Below are positions 63,157 to 64,000 of a DNA stretch of 64,000 bases, one piece after another (the stretch's first letter is position 1; each line of letters opens with the position of its first letter). This stretch comes from Jatrophihabitans telluris (GTDB taxonomy: Bacteria; Actinomycetota; Actinomycetes; Mycobacteriales; Jatrophihabitantaceae), in assembly GCF_023516435.1 (NCBI RefSeq), contig NZ_CP097332.1, forward strand, positions 2,418,001-2,482,000. Reading direction: 5' to 3'. The notes under the pieces were generated by a model. It saw only the letters and a list, made by a program, of their open reading frames with translations, ran no database searches and was not told the DNA's origin. Made by a program: the position numbers and the translations under genes.

Positions 63157-64000
63157 CCAGCAAACGCGCGCACCGAGACGCGTAGCCGTCGTGTTGGCTG
63201 CGGCGGCGCTCACGATCGCCGCGTGCTCATCCGGCACGCCCAGCTCGCAGCAGGCGTCGGGACCGTTGAAGATCGGGATGTCGCTGCCGATGACCGGGCC
63301 CGTCGCCGACGTCACCAAGTCCGGCCTGCAGGGTTACCAGCTGTGGGCCGCTGACGTGAACTCCGCCGGCGGCTTGCTCGGCCGCCAGGTGTCACTCGAC
63401 GTCCTCGACAACGGTTTCGACCCCACCCAGACCGGCGCCCAGTACACGAGATTGATCAGTAAGGACAAGGTGGATCTCCTGCTCGGCACATTCTCGTCGT
63501 TGCTGAACGCCCCGGCCTCGGCGATCGCCGCTCGCCAGGGGTATCTCTACGTCGAACCGTCCGGCGGCTCCGCCTCGCTGTTCACCCGCGGTTTCAGCAA
63601 TCTCTTCTTCGCTCAGCCTGGAACGACCGACCATCTGCCCGACCGGTTCGTGGAGTGGCTCTCCGGCCTGCCGAGCAGTCAACGTCCCAGCTCAGCGGCC
63701 TATCTCACCCAGGACGATCCCAGTGCCAGTCCGGCCATCGCGATCTTCAAGACCAAGCTGGAAGCACTCGGCATCAAGTCGGTCTACAACCAGACCTACG
63801 ACCCGAGTACCACGAACTTCGACGCGATCGCATCCTCGATCGCGCACGCCAAGCCCGACATCGTCTTCCAAGGGGCGGTCGCAGACGATGGTGCTCAGTT
63901 CGTCAGGTCACTGGAGAAGATCAGCTTCAGCCCGAAGCTGATGTTCCAGACCAACGCTCCGACGGACGAGACATACCCGACCGCGATCGGCAAGCAGAAC
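63149..64000 (+). CDS. Liv-type ABC transporter substrate-binding lipoprotein (cut by window edge)
   Basis: At least 284 residues are present and the 3' end is beyond the window. Lipobox signal VAVVLAAAALTIAAC is followed by PLKIGMSLPMTGPVADVTKSGLQGYQLWAADVNSAGGLLGRQVSLDVLDNGFDPTQ, the opening of branched-chain amino-acid-type periplasmic binding proteins, whose ligands include amides and aromatic acids. It overlaps the previous gene by eight bases. Permease and ATPase genes probably follow. Confidence 0.9.
   Translation, partial: MTNQQTRAPRRVAVVLAAAALTIAACSSGTPSSQQASGPLKIGMSLPMTGPVADVTKSGLQGYQLWAADVNSAGGLLGRQVSLDVLDNGFDPTQTGAQYTRLISKDKVDLLLGTFSSLLNAPASAIAARQGYLYVEPSGGSASLFTRGFSNLFFAQPGTTDHLPDRFVEWLSGLPSSQRPSSAAYLTQDDPSASPAIAIFKTKLEALGIKSVYNQTYDPSTTNFDAIASSIAHAKPDIVFQGAVADDGAQFVRSLEKISFSPKLMFQTNAPTDETYPTAIGKQN

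Overview
The window is high-GC DNA with dense coding, frequent GTG starts and ATGA-type gene overlaps. GAF-ANTAR, class F sortase, SigK-like and YheO-like proteins point to an actinomycete, probably an aerobic soil or plant-associated one. The sequence alone does not fix the genus. About 56 protein genes and one tRNA (tRNA-Sec) are supported.

Layout. 1-9.5 kb holds mixed housekeeping and signalling genes: a flavodoxin-like reductase, a GGDEF/EAL c-di-GMP enzyme, argG, VOC and GAF proteins, an IlvD/Edd-type dehydratase and a ClC channel. 9.6-18.1 kb holds a YbhN-like membrane protein, a very large DUF11-type wall protein with an LAxTG-like anchor, an aminotransferase/regulator pair and rnhA. 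18.1-19.5 kb carries three arrays of an unusual 32-bp repeat (20-bp core, 12-bp linker) around one membrane-protein gene. 19.5-27.7 kb holds two ABC export systems, a GNAT acetyltransferase and a fatty acid desaturase. 27.9-33.9 kb is the phenylacetyl-CoA epoxidase locus, with paaZ divergent from paaABCDE and a PaaR-like operator between them. smpB follows.

34.4-45.6 kb is a formate/selenium island. It contains a formate/nitrite channel, a selenocysteine formate dehydrogenase (in-frame UGA at 36048 followed by a SECIS-like hairpin), its Fe-S and NrfD-type membrane subunits, selD, tRNA-Sec(UCA), selA, selB and a rhodanese coupled to selB. This island is self-consistent: it carries the selenoprotein together with the main parts needed to make and insert selenocysteine.

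45.6-50.1 kb is a one-direction cluster headed by an ECF sigma factor. It encodes envelope proteins: two four-helix membrane proteins, a cupredoxin lipoprotein, a CHRD-like secreted protein, a class F sortase and a Met-rich lipoprotein. 50.4-54.5 kb has a GAF-ANTAR regulator, a K+ channel, a secreted cupredoxin-like protein and a LuxR-type regulator. 54.5-59.8 kb is the tyrosine/homogentisate pathway (Lrp regulator, hppD, hmgA, an unknown gene, fahA), with no recognisable maleylacetoacetate isomerase. 59.8-64 kb has a LysR regulator divergent from an operon of an EPTP beta-propeller protein, an unknown protein and a Liv-type solute-binding protein cut by the window edge.

Two patterns cut across these regions. 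The first is the 32-bp repeat family at 18-19.5 kb. The second is short tandem repeats lying on the TGA stop codons of minus-strand genes, which create extra TGA stops. That is notable in a genome that also reads UGA as selenocysteine.
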